Source of the DNA: Botrytis cinerea B05.10
Lineage: Eukaryota; Ascomycota; Leotiomycetes; Helotiales; Sclerotiniaceae
Assembly (NCBI RefSeq): GCF_000143535.2
Contig: NC_037317.1
Location: forward strand, 1,736,001 to 1,800,000
DNA length: 64,000 bases
Direction: 5' to 3'
In this document: positions 45,711 to 56,943 of the stretch, one piece after another
Position numbering within the stretch: position 1 is the first letter of the stretch
Layout: every line of letters starts with the position of its first letter
Program-made: the position numbers and the translations under genes
The notes under the pieces: generated by a model
The model's database searches: none
Told to the model about the DNA's origin: nothing
The model's input: the letters and a program-made list of their open reading frames with translations, nothing else

Positions 45711-48700
45711 GATTTGCGTTCTATGATTTGTTTTTTAGGTTTCCGAAATGCTAGGTTGAGAGGGGGAGTATGTGACTTTCGACTAGGGTTTGTGTAGTGA
45801 AAATTAGAAGGTAAATAGTTCTGTTGCAAGTTCTTGGGTTAAATTAGAGACTCGAAAAGCTTGAACTGCAGTTAATTGATTGATATGGAAGGAAGGAATG
45901 AACAATGTAATAACAAGACAACCCAAATGATATATATATATATATATATACTCTTCGATCCTCGACATTTCTGTATAAATGATCTGGCTTATCTCAGACT
46001 TCAATACTCATCGAACACCCGAAAAGTCAGAATCCCAGCACCAACTTAACGATTTCCTCATTGAGACTTACAGGCCCATGGTAAGGCTGAAAACTAATCC
46101 CAATCAGGCATGCAAGTAGTTGAAAACGTGGCTGACATGAGATTAAGCTCAGCCTCCGATGATTAAGCTTTCGGCTAACGACCATACACAAGGGTTTGCA
46201 GATCAACTCCGTGCTATGTCAGATTGGGAATGTACTGAGTTTGTTGTAAGTGGCTGTGTACCTGTGGAAAAATGGGAGAATTTCGAGTTTCGTACTTCAA
46301 GCGGGAAAAGAAATTATGGCTGATTGAAGAATAGATGACAGGGGTAATGTAAAAGCTGTATAACTGGTCAATTTACGTCTTTAAAAAAGTACAGAAGAAG
46401 TACATGGCAACTACCTACTCGACCAATTTTCATCCCCATTTTCTGGCCGAAACGTCTAAATAGAGTTTTCGTGAGCTTTGAGTTGTGGTGGAGCGGAAAG
46501 AGGCCTAGAAAATACTTGCCAGCGGTTGCTACCTTGCATGCCATTCAATGACGTGTTTTCGGTTAAGAATGTGTGATTAAAATCCTACCATATATCAACG
46601 CACATGGCGAGACGTTTCTCTGTTATTCTTGATTCAAATGAGTAGATCCTATTTTCTCTCGAAGACAGTCTATGAACTAGACTCAAACGTCAAGCTCATT
46701 GTCATCGAACATACAATCAGCTAGGGTTCAATGTAACAGGTTTTCAAGAGCTCGAGAGTTTGATAACAGACTTTGCAACTATCACCAGGCCTCAATCAAA
46801 GTTAAGAAAATCGATAGCTTGTTGTGCTAAAATGCCCTTGCATACTTTGTAAAATTTGTCCGTAGTGATGCTATCTTCTTGCCCTTTCTTTTTCATTTAG
46901 TGGTATTTCTTTTGACATAATATTGAGAGGGTGAAATTTTTACGTACCTTAGAATCACTCTGTATATTGACTTTGCTAGCATACAATCCAATCTTCAATG
47001 AATCATTGAACTCAATTTTTGAGATACGGTACTCATGATCAAGCAGAAAGGTTGAATCTCAGAATTTACCAATAAGCAACTCCGATCGGTACTTTGGCAA
47101 AGTGATGGTTTTCTGTATTTGTGAGTTGTTGTCCGCGGAATTTTATTGGTGATCTTTTCGTGTAGATGTGAGTTTTCTATCTCAACTCGTAAGTGTATCG
47201 GCAGTAGGAATAATTTCGAAATTGAGACAGAATTCGCTCGGTGCTATTCAAGATTCAAGAGGAGCCATGTAAACCTAAAAGAAGATCATGAGATGTGCAG
47301 ATGCACCCAGCTTTATTGCTGTGTAAGAATATCAACCTCTCGTTTTCACCATCAAGAAGCTAACTTGATTTCTAGGCCAATCTCGGTGGACCAAATCGAG
47401 TGAAAAGGGAAGCTGCAACCACACTTCAACCGAATGTTTTTAAATTTGTGGTAATTTCTCTAACTCTTTAGGTCAAAAGAATGACATCCAAACGCTAATC
47501 CCATTGGCGTAAAAACCCACAGTGAGTTAACTAAAGTCCAAAGAATACCATAGCAGAAGTATTGAATTGTCTCAGCAAGCAAATTGTTAATTGCTGGAAT
47601 TGCGAGCCTTTTCCAGAGATCCTTCTTGAGTTGGTTATGTGTTCAAAAAAAAAAAAAAAAGGTGTAAAACTCCTTGGGAATAAGGGAAAAAATAAAAACG
47701 ATACAAAGAATTGTAGTGGCTTTAAAAGAGGTGGCTAGTGGTTTGGGACATGGTACATAGTGTCTGGAGACATCCGCCACCAAAACCGAGGTAGGATATG
47801 AGCCACTTTTTGGAGTGTATACAGCTATAGAATAGGAATCTTGTATACGTTCGTCGTGTGAAGACGTAAAACAGTTTCTTGAGCTGTTCTATTCCGGATA
47901 AATCATTCGATTTCACATTGCCTTGGAGGATATCTTTGCCCACTTCGATCTCCGAACTTAACGGATATAAGAATATTGAAGCCATCCCAAGTAAGCGTTA
48001 TCTTTAAGCATCCAGCTCCTTGGGCATTTTGTGTTTAATAGGCAGAAATTATCATTCCAAGTTGAATAAACTCCGAAGTACATCTCTCCGTGTACGGAGT
48101 TCGCAGTTCTTGCCAATCATATTGTGAAAGGTATCGTGTCATTGCTCTCAGTGGCGCTCTCAGTGGCCACTTCATTAATTCTGTAGTGACACTCATCGTA
48201 TCAGATGGATCCGATATAAGATGCACCTCGGCGAGCTCGGTGTGGCATCGTTGTTGAAAGGATGGTCAAACAAGACGTTAGTTTTCGACCTGTATGCTAA
48301 TTATAGTGTTAGTAAGCCGTGGTTTCTTAAGCCCGAAATATCAAGACGGCAAACCCATTGTTGAAGAGGCAACAGTCATGAACCAGACCAATAAATCATC
48401 CAGACAGGCGATTACTCGAAGATAATTAAAATCTCACAATCCCCGTCTTATCATATCCAAATCTTTAAACTTCTGACCCTTTGGTTCCCTAGCCTCGCTA
48501 GCTATAGACGACAGAAGCGAACTTACTGTGCCGGTGTCTAAGCTTCAAGAGTGGACCCGGTCCGTAATCCTGGGAGGTGCCACGCGGACCATGCAGAAGC
48601 GTTACTTTAACCAAACTAGGGATCCAATGCGAGGTCTCTCACAGTACGTAATTTTTGCAGCGAAATCTTCCTTTTCCAGACCGCGAATCTGGCTTCCTTA

Positions 48701-49066
48701 GTAATTCTGCCCTGACCGCTTCAGATGCGGACCCGTTGACAGGCGTCAGCATTGCTCATAGGAACGGAAGCCTGTTCAAAACCGTTGGAGTAGCATTCCT
48801 GAGCTGATTTGAGTGAATCAAGCTGCGGCGGAGTTAGTTTTATCTGCGTTATCGTCATCCTAAGCTTCAAAATTGTTCTGGCGCTAGAAGCGTTTCCTTG
48901 GGGCTGATGTACTTGCAATTTCACTCCAAGCAAGAAAGTCGGAATATCCTGTATGAATGACCGTGGTAAGAACTGTACAAAAAGCTTTCTATGCTCCCAT
49001 CCATTGACGAAATTATGTCAATCTTCATTCGTGTTTGTGAAAAGAATCTCCTAGTCGTCGGTCATC
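45711..49066. other. 3.4-kb stretch with no convincing gene
   Basis: The longest gene-free stretch in the window. A (TA)10 run is at 45931-45950 and a poly-A of about 17 near 47646. ORFs are short (under 90 codons) and on both strands without domains, for example 47722-47985 minus. No terminal repeats or transposase remnants were recognised by eye. The right end must carry the promoter of the Zn2Cys6 gene. Confidence 0.55.
45931..45950. repeat. (TA)10 microsatellite
   Basis: Ten uninterrupted TA dinucleotides, about 220 bases upstream of the DUF7702-like gene start. Confidence 0.95.
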
Positions 49067-51179
49067 ATGGTTTATTGTGGAAAGCCTTCAAAGGGGTGTG
49101 CAAATTGTAGAGAGAGGAAGATTCGTGTACGTGGAAACCCCCCGACCTTTAATACGTCTTGCAAGAGTTGGCAATGCCCAGGCTATCATGCAAAGAAACT
49201 CAACATGACTGAGACTACACACCCTATTCGGGTTGCAATCTCGCTCAAACGAGGAATGGAGCGCGAGATGACTAATCATACGTCTCGTATAGTGTGGGCA
49301 GGAACAACCAACCTGCACGAATTGTACTAAGGCGAGTAAAACATGTCCAGGTTATCGGAATATGCTTGATTTGGCTTTCCGAAATGAAAGTTCCGCTGTC
49401 ATTGAGAAAGCCAAAGCCAAGGAGAAGGCTAGAAAAATTAAAGCTAGCGAAAAAGAGCAGCGAGCACCCAGACTACCCAGTGCCACTAGAACAGAAGCAA
49501 CAAATAGAGCCTCCTCATCGAGTGAACGGAGACTCTCAAGTCAAAGCACTTCGGCGTCCTCATCAAACCATGGAGACGATAACGAATATGAGTTAAACGA
49601 AATCCTAATGGCTCCACGGCCAAGGGCCGTATTAGCTCCATCAATCGTTGAACAGGGTACCTCATACTTCATATCCAACTTTGTGGCTGGAGTATCGGGA
49701 CCGTCACACGGACACTTTAATTATCTCAAGGACCTTTGCCGCAATGGAGGTCTAGATGAAGCTTTGTCTACAAGCATGACAGCTGTCGGTCTTGCTGGTC
49801 TTGCTAATAGAACCAAATCACCTCAATTACTGGGTGAAGCTCGTCATGAATATATGGTTGCGTTAAGACGTGTCAATGGCGCACTTAGATCGCCCTCAGA
49901 TGCTGTCAAAGATAGTACATTACTATCTATCATGGTGTTAGCCGTATTTGAAACAGTAACATGTACCAATCGATTGTCTTTGAAAGCATGGACCGAACAC
50001 ATCAATGGAGCTTCGACGCTTATCAAACTTCGAGGCCCTTCACAATTCAAAACACGAGTGGGTGTTGGTTTGTTCATGCAGATAACAGCTCATCTCCTCA
50101 TAAGCGCGTTACAGCGTGAGATCCCGATGCCACAAGAGATTATGGCGCTACGAGCCGCAGTTTACAAACAGCTTGACCTTAGGGACCCCGCTTTCAGAAT
50201 GCTGGCTATCCTGGATAAGTTTACGTACTTCAGATCTGATCTCCGAACCGGCAAGTTAGGCGATAGCGAACAAGTCATCGCCGCTGCTCTTACTCTTGAC
50301 GAAGAATTACAACAAACATTTGCTAATGTACCACCCGGCTGGGAAGTCGAGGCTGTGCAAGCTAGGGAGAATGAAGCTCCGGAAATCGTATTCAAGGGTT
50401 CTTACGATATATATTACGACTATTGGATAACGCAAATATGGAACTCGATGCGGAACTCTCGAATCATGCTTAATGAGGTGATTAGACAACATATTCTCCA
50501 AGGGTTTGATGCCATACCCCCACGTTTTACGTCTATGAGCTACATGACTCAATATCAGTTGAGCACAGATACAATCATTCAAATGCGTGATGGAATTCTG
50601 CGCTCAATACCTCAATGTCTGGGATATGTGAACCGCAAACCCTCAACCTGGACTTCACCTCCCAGCCACTCTACACCTCCATCCCGCACCCCCTCACCTC
50701 TCAATAACCTCCCTCCTTCAACTCTCAATCCAGTCAGCAATCTCTTCTCAACTCTCTACCCAGATGTCCTTATCCCTGGTCCTCCCTCTAATCCCGCTGA
50801 GACTGGCCTCACACCCCCCTCTTTCTCTTTTCCCGCAGCTGGCGCTTATTTCCTCGTCTGGCCACTCTATATCGCAGCCGTCTCCCGCGTTACTTCACCC
50901 GAGGACCGCACCTTTGCTTGCACCGCGCTCCGCCGGCTAACCAGCGATATGGGTATTGCGCAAGGAGCAGCCCTTGCGCATTTTATTGAAACGAGTCCAC
51001 GCATGCATAATTCTATAAAGAGTAATGGGAAGGAATTTGAGAATCGGGTGAAAGATAGTACAGTAGGGCTTGGCAGGAGTATTATTGATGGGGATAAGAT
51101 GTCGAAGGGCATGATTAAGAGGGCGGGACCTTTGCCAGTTTATACTTATACAAGGGAAATCAATGAGATTGAGGTCTGA
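49067..51179 (+). CDS. Zn2Cys6 transcription factor with Fungal_trans_2-like domain
   Basis: DNA-binding regulator of the GAL4-type binuclear zinc cluster class. Exons are 49067-49126 and 49293-51179, giving 648 aa. Splicing joins SKGCANCRERKIR to CGQEQPTCTNCTKASKTCPG, restoring all six Cys. A basic linker follows (EKAKAKEKARKIKASEKEQR). The large middle domain (from about residue 110, EQGTSYFISNFVAG) with RRVNGALRSPSDAVKDSTL, SIMVLAVFETVTCTNRLS and WTEHINGASTLIKLRG matches the PF11951-type fungal factor domain. A Pro/Ser-rich insert lies near 440-490. The intron between the two halves of the zinc cluster contains a decayed copy of the second half (see findings). Targets unknown. Confidence 0.9.
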
Positions 51180-51496
51180 AAGAATAGAATCAAGTGCATT
51201 TGTATTGAAGGCGAATACGCCGCGACTATTCGTATTGAAACAGGAGTAGTGGGTATGAGGAAATAGATTTTCAGGAGCGGCAGTCATCAATGAAGGTAAA
51301 CCATTCATCAGGTAATGGCATTGGTACATGTATATATAGTCCATAGTATAAATTCTATAGATAAATGCGTTGCTAAAATAACACATCAGTACAAATGCTA
51401 TGACAAATCCCCCGAGCTTACAATTGTAAATGCCATTTCCTCTCGTCTCAATAATACCCAACGCCGACCCATTATGATACATGGTAGAAATCTCGC
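51180..51496. other. Convergent 3' intergenic region
   Basis: No gene seen between the Zn2Cys6 and PTM1 stop codons. Confidence 0.6.
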
Positions 51497-53458
51497 TTAA
51501 TCCGAGTCCGAATCATTGTGTGCATCTTTTTTCCCCTTTCCACCCACAAGCTTCTTTCCCGCCTCTGAATCATCATCATCATCATCTGACCAGCGGTCAC
51601 CATCTTCTCCAACTGCAAAAATTGTTTCTCCATCAAGACTTTCTCTTGGAATTTCCTTTGCGGTGTTAGCTCCCGAAGGAGGATCATATCTCGCTCCCTC
51701 TTGGCCGGGTTGTGTTCGGTTACCTCCGCGAGCTGCAGAGTTCTCGATATCATCTTCGTCGTCATCTTCAGCGCCAAAATCGGCGATCTCAAATCCCTCA
51801 TCGTCTTGCGCTAACTCGTCACTCATAGCGAACCTTCTGTTGTTTGCACTTGGCCTCCATACCCAAGCGACAAATGCAACGTCCATCAAATAGACAATAT
51901 TAAGCCAGCCATCAAGAATGAACCATCTGGATTTCCAGTGGAAAGGAACAAAGTCAGGATCGGAAGCCGAAGCGAAAGTAAATGAGTTGAAGAAAAAGAA
52001 GCCGAATATGACGATAATTGAGAGCAGAATACACCACCATAGCTTGCGATACATGCCTGCTTTCGTTGTTTGTTTGCGGTCATTTAAATCCTTCATGGTC
52101 AAGTTGAGGGAATTGAGAGTCCAGACGTAGAATGCTGTAAGAGTTCCGGCCAGGGGGAGAATAACAAACAGTACTAATGGACCTGATCATGAATTAGTAC
52201 GTAAATGCGTTGTTAATAGGCAAAGGTCTTACCAGCGTGTTCAGGAGTTATTGTCAAGCTCGCAATGGAATAAATCAAGCCAAAGACGAAATGAGCCCCT
52301 GCGAGATAGCGAACATAAACCATAGTCTTGCCTAAACTAGGCTTGACGACACCATAACCCATACAGACAATAAGTAGCAAGAAGAATGAGAATGAATTGC
52401 GACCTGCATTAAGTACAGCAACGATAATCATCATTGCCTTTGAGCCAATATTGCTACCCGATCGATTGAGATAGTCTATGTAGGTTAGAGTTGTCCGTAA
52501 AGAACTGCAAAATCGACTTACCATAGAAACCCCAAGTCATCAGCATTTCGACTATCAAAAAGACAATGATTGCTGTGATGTAGTTCTGTACAGGCACTAT
52601 TGAGGTGTTAGTATAGATATGAAAGACTTGGCTGAGGATGCCTACGAATGTCTTCTCGATGTTGCACATAGAGAAATGCCCAAAGACTGTCGGTCAATAA
52701 TTAGCTTCGGCAAGAACAAATGGGGGAACAGCTTAACCTACATTCCTATAACAGCATACACAATTGTGATAATACCGTAAAATGGCAGTTTTGGTATTTG
52801 TGCTGCTGGGAGCTCTCCATAGGCATTGCGGAATTCTACAACCGCAGTATATTTAACATTTGAAGGAGAATAGCCCGTTGTACCAACACAGTAATAGCCA
52901 GTCTTCTTGATAGGATAGTTTATTGGTGGGCCGGTGTTGTTAAGGTGAACGGCTCCAGTGTAAATTTGACTGATCGACTTTTCTGTTGCGTTTGGCGCAA
53001 GGAGGAATTGACCAGTTTGGTTACTATTACAGAAACCATTGCTGATATTCTCTGGATCGCAAATGAATTCTTTCTAAACCCAGGTATCAGCGGATGATGG
53101 AAGTGAAAGTTGAATCAGTTGAATCGTACCTGTATACTGTCAATGGTTGGCAATACACCAACCAGGTCATAATCCCTCCACTCAAAAATGACCATACTTG
53201 CAATTGGATCAGGATCTTCCGAGTCTTGTGTAGTCGGGAGCCATTTCACTAATATATGCGGCTCAGTCGGGCCTCCCCAGGTCTTTCGATCATACATTCC
53301 GGCGCATACTTGTCGGTTGTCATTAGATTCGTCCTGCTATCACCGTCAAAAAAGGCACCTCATCTCCACCTCCGTCGACGTACCATTCTGACCTCCAACG
53401 CACCAACTGTCAGGGCCGAAATCCCCAATGCGAGGAACCCATGAAGCCAACCTCGCAT
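51497..53458 (-). CDS. PTM1: Ptm1-like GOST seven-transmembrane protein
   Basis: Golgi/endosomal GOST (lung 7TM receptor) family membrane protein, probably in trafficking. Seven exons, 53458-53384, 53333-53130, 53073-52742, 52686-52646, 52596-52522, 52475-52233 and 52182-51497, give 551 aa with all phases matching. A signal peptide (MRGWLHGFLALGISALTVGA) precedes the lumenal domain (DNRQVCAGMYDRKTWGGPTE). The 7TM part starts at FYGIITIVYAVIG, joined by a 41-nt exon to LWAFLYVQHREDI, then PVQNYITAIIVFLIVEMLMT, GYGVVKPSLGKTMVYVRYLA and others. The C-terminal tail is acidic (a run of Asp before DSEAGKK). The start codon is 467 bases from the divergent NCS2 start. Confidence 0.92.
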
Positions 53459-53924
53459 GTTTGCTGTAGCCTCGCGGGCTCGAATTGAAGGTTATGTTAC
53501 TTGAGTATCTAGGAATCGAGACTTCGAGATTTGGGTATGTAGATGATATTGTCGCTCTCCCTGATAGTTAATTGCACATCCAGACCAGCTTTTCGAACAT
53601 TCACAAAATAATATGAAAAGTTTGTCGTTGAATGAAGTTTTGACTTGTTTGATTTCTGGCAACACCAAACCTCCAGGCAGGGATCTCTCGTAGCTGACAG
53701 AGCCAGAGCTTCATTGCGGGTTAGGGAAACGTAAGGCACAGATCAAGCTAACCTTATGTGGCTAGATTTATGCCCGGGCAATTAACATTTCGCTCCAGCC
53801 TCGCCTCATTAAAAGTCTTGAACCTGCACAAAATAATTAAGAATATTGAAACATTTGTTGTACCTGAAACATCCAATTATTTGACTTATTTGACTTGACT
53901 TATTTGAATAAAACGGCGAGAGCG
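53459..53924. promoter_or_regulatory. Divergent promoter region PTM1 / NCS2
   Basis: 466 bases between diverging starts. TTGACTTATT-like repeats occur at 53880-53905 just upstream of NCS2. No ORF of note. Confidence 0.5.
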
Positions 53925-55125
53925 ATGGCAAATCCTGAGGCAGTGCTTCCTTCTGCGGAACAATCAAATGTGCTCTGCAAGAGATGTGCGGAATCTAATG
54001 CCACACTCCAAATTCGATCAGAATCAGTTTGCCAGTTCGTCATACATCTCAGCATTCCCATATAGTTTTACTAATAAATCGTTTCCTGCCAGAAAATGCT
54101 TCTCACAGTATGTTAAAACAAAGGCAGTAAAGCGCATGGAGACGTATAAAGGCAAACGATCTTCGAAAGTTCCACAAAAATTGTTATTACCACTTTCCTT
54201 TGGACCTTCGTCGTCATGCCTGCTCCATATATTAGATGGCCACCTTCAAACCCAACAAGAGCGGATGAATCGAGTTTCATATGAACTATCCGTTGTACAT
54301 ATCGATCTCTATCTGGATGATGCGGACAGAGAAGCCTCTGCTGCTTTATTGCAAAAATATAAGGACCAATACCCCAGACATTCATACTCAAGTTATGGAC
54401 TCCAGGAAGCATTACAACTGGAAGGCATTGATTGGGCATCTTTGGGAATATCCGACGTTCCTACTCAGAGTACCGAAGCCTCAAGTTTGGATCTGCAAAA
54501 CATTGTCTCTACAATGTCATCTGCAACCTCCAGGGCCGATATTGTATCTACGCTATTAAATAGACTCCTAGTGGACGTCGCCAAAAGAAATGAATGCGAG
54601 AGCATCTTATTCGGTGATACTACTACACGACTAGCAGAAAAGACGCTCACTGAAACAGCTAAGGGGCGTGGATTTTCTTTGCCATGGCAAGTCTCCGATG
54701 GGCCATCACCATACGGGTTAGGCTTTAATTATCCCTTACGAGATATCCTTAAAAAAGAAATCATGACATTTTCCTCTTCGACGACACCTCTCCCGGAGCT
54801 AGTCGTATACCGGGAGCCACCCTCCCATATATCTGCTTCCTCTAAATCGACCACGATTGATGATTTAATGGCACAATATTTCGAATCTGTCGAGGAAAAT
54901 TTTCCTAGTATAGTTGCCAATGTTGTTAGGACATCGAGCAAATTAAAACCTTCTACTGACCATGTATCGAAGGGCTGTGGAATTTGCGGGCTTCCTGTCG
55001 CAGAGGGTACTGATGGTATTTATGGTTGGGGTGGAGATCAAAATCCAGATTCAAGGCCATCAAGGGAAGATATCAGTTCAAACACTGTTCTATGCTATGG
55101 ATGTTCAAGATCTATCAACGGATGA
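53925..55125 (+). CDS. NCS2: Cytoplasmic tRNA 2-thiolation protein 2 (Ncs2/Ctu2)
   Basis: Partner of Ncs6 in 2-thiolation of the wobble uridine of tRNA Lys, Glu and Gln (URM1 pathway). Exons are 53925-54034 and 54093-55125 (58-bp intron with GTTCGT donor), giving 380 aa. Splicing restores the family N-terminus: LCKRCAESNATLQIRS, then SVCQKCFSQYVKTKAVKRME, with paired Cys likely binding metal. The PP-loop-like region is degenerate as usual for this subunit (LLLPLSFGPSSSCLLHILDG). LLVDVAKRNECESILFGDTT is the expected ATPase-fold segment. The C-terminal Cys pairs (GCGICGLPV and LCYGCSRSI) are typical. The longer plus frame starting at 53968 is not the true start. Confidence 0.93.
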
Positions 55126-55292
55126 AAATGCTCAACAATATTCTATCATCTTTTTATAACACCCCAAATGCCCCGTATATAAACACCAATTATTGTACCT
55201 GGTTGCCAGTGAGGAACATGCATTATACAAGCTGAACTAGGTTATACAACTCGGCCGGGCCTGCCAACCAATTTGAGGTATAATCAACAAGT

Positions 55293-56391
55293 CTATACCT
55301 GCTCTTTTATCGACGCAGGAAGGATTCTGTTTTCGAATTTCCGCATAAGCTTGTTGGTTTGCTCCGCCAAACTGAGGGTCAAGATAGTATGAGGTAAAAT
55401 TCTTGCAAGATGTGGCAAGAAACCTTTGTAGATAGCAAAGATACCTTCGGTCTTGACGGTCTTCGCTAGGCAGTCGAAAATGCCCGAGTACAAATTGCCA
55501 GTTTGATTGTACATACGCGACATGATAGTATCTGAGAGAATTAGCATTAAGAACGTTTACAAAATTAAAACCTGCTTACCTGGTGGATGCATGACACAAC
55601 AGACCACAAAACCACTAGCTGTACTACTTGCAAGGTGCAATGCTGGCCCCTCCTCCATTCCCAAGTGTTTCACAAGTCTCCGCTTTGCAAAGAAATATGT
55701 TGGTAGCTGAACAGAACTTCCAAAACCTGTCCGAACCATGGCGGCCCCTACCCCTCTGTAAAGTCCATTTACTCCCTCTGTCGTATAAATCTTTTTCATT
55801 CCATCCACGGCATTTTTATAACCATGTTGTGTGCCTACTGGCGCTTGTGGTGAGAAACTTTGTAACCTTGTCTTAACCAGGAAGAATGGACTTCCCGCCG
55901 CGGCACCCAATATTCCTGACGTTGCGCCCGAAAATATATTTATACCCAAACTTTGTGTTTTTGAATCATCGAATAATGCGCCAGTGAGGGTCTCTCGTAT
56001 AGGTTCGTAGAATCCCAATCTACATCCATTTAGGATCATCTGGTAAATGTATGCAGCGCCGATTCCTCGATATATACCCCCAAGACCCTCATTCCGCACA
56101 ATAGTTGTGACACCGTGAATAGGTCCTTTATATAGTCTTGGTTGGAGACCTTTCTCTTGGAGCTCGCCTTGCAATTGCATGCTGTGATTACACCATTAGT
56201 AACTTCGTAGTGGGGTGTGCTCTGCCCAGATAATGGTGTTCTTACCGGATCTTCACTGTTTCAAAAGGATGAGTTGCAGTTACAGCTCCGCATGCTGCAA
56301 TTCCACCAGCGACAAAGGCCCTATGTTTTCTACGTCAGTACAGAATATAGTAAGAGATAATCTTGGAAGCTCACCCTAATGTCGTAGACAT
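55293..56391 (-). CDS. OAC1: Mitochondrial carrier, Oac1-like (SLC25A34/35 group)
   Basis: Inner-membrane carrier; yeast Oac1 moves oxaloacetate and sulfate. Exons are 56391-56375, 56320-56246, 56181-55580 and 55531-55293, giving 310 aa. The first coding exon is only 17 nt (MSTTL plus two bases). Three carrier repeats are seen. Signatures are HPFETVKIRMQLQGELQ (split by an intron), SPFFLVKTRLQSFSPQA and the degenerate third HPPDTIMSRMYNQTG. The second halves read NEGLGGIYRGIGAAY, TEGVNGLYRGVGAAM and TEGIFAIYKGFLPHL. It diverges from SWD2, with 552 bases between the starts, holding a CACGTG. Confidence 0.92.
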
Positions 56392-56943
56392 ATTTATCTT
56401 CCCTGCTCCTACTCTTTTCACAGAACAAGCTCGCTATCACTTCGCCAATTCGAATAAGTCGAGCAGCCAGACAACTCTATTTCAAGATATTGCAGAACTT
56501 AGAAGAGGAAGTAAAATCTTCAAAGGGCGGAGAAATGGTATGAGTGTTTGTAATAGGAGCTGACTGTGTTGTTTTACGAAATATTTCTGTATAAACTAAT
56601 AATTTTTATTGCGTTGAAGCAGACTGGCCGAGGGTCGGAGCTGTAGCTTGCTGCAGATCCTTGTCCACTAGAAATTAAAGTTGTTCCTCGGAGCAGGACG
56701 GAGATGGCGGGGCGGACCCGATAAGAGTTATCATCCGGATCACGTGGCGATATCAAATTGAATTATGGTTAACAAGTCTTCCTGCTTATTGGCATTTTGA
56801 TATTTTGATATTTTGACTTAAGTAAAGATCAAGAAATCAAGGCCAGGGCTTGAGCTGCGTCACTATATGGTCCTAGACTTTTCAACTCCCTCTTTGAAGC
56901 TTACACAACATCTTGGAAAAGTATAAAAACAACAACAAGAAAC
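56392..56943. promoter_or_regulatory. Divergent promoter region OAC1 / SWD2 with CACGTG
   Basis: 552 bases between diverging starts. A perfect CACGTG is at 56741-56746, about 350 bases from the OAC1 ATG and 200 from SWD2. TTTTGATATTTTGA repeats occur near 56792-56815. Confidence 0.5.

Noticed and set aside
51516..51893. Ser-rich plus ORF of 125 codons
   Set aside because: Antisense to the acidic tail of PTM1; the Ser runs mirror Asp/Glu codons.
53968..54092. Longer in-frame N-terminus for NCS2 starting at 53968
   Set aside because: That stretch reads through the intron; the ATG at 53925 with splicing restores the conserved double Cys motif.
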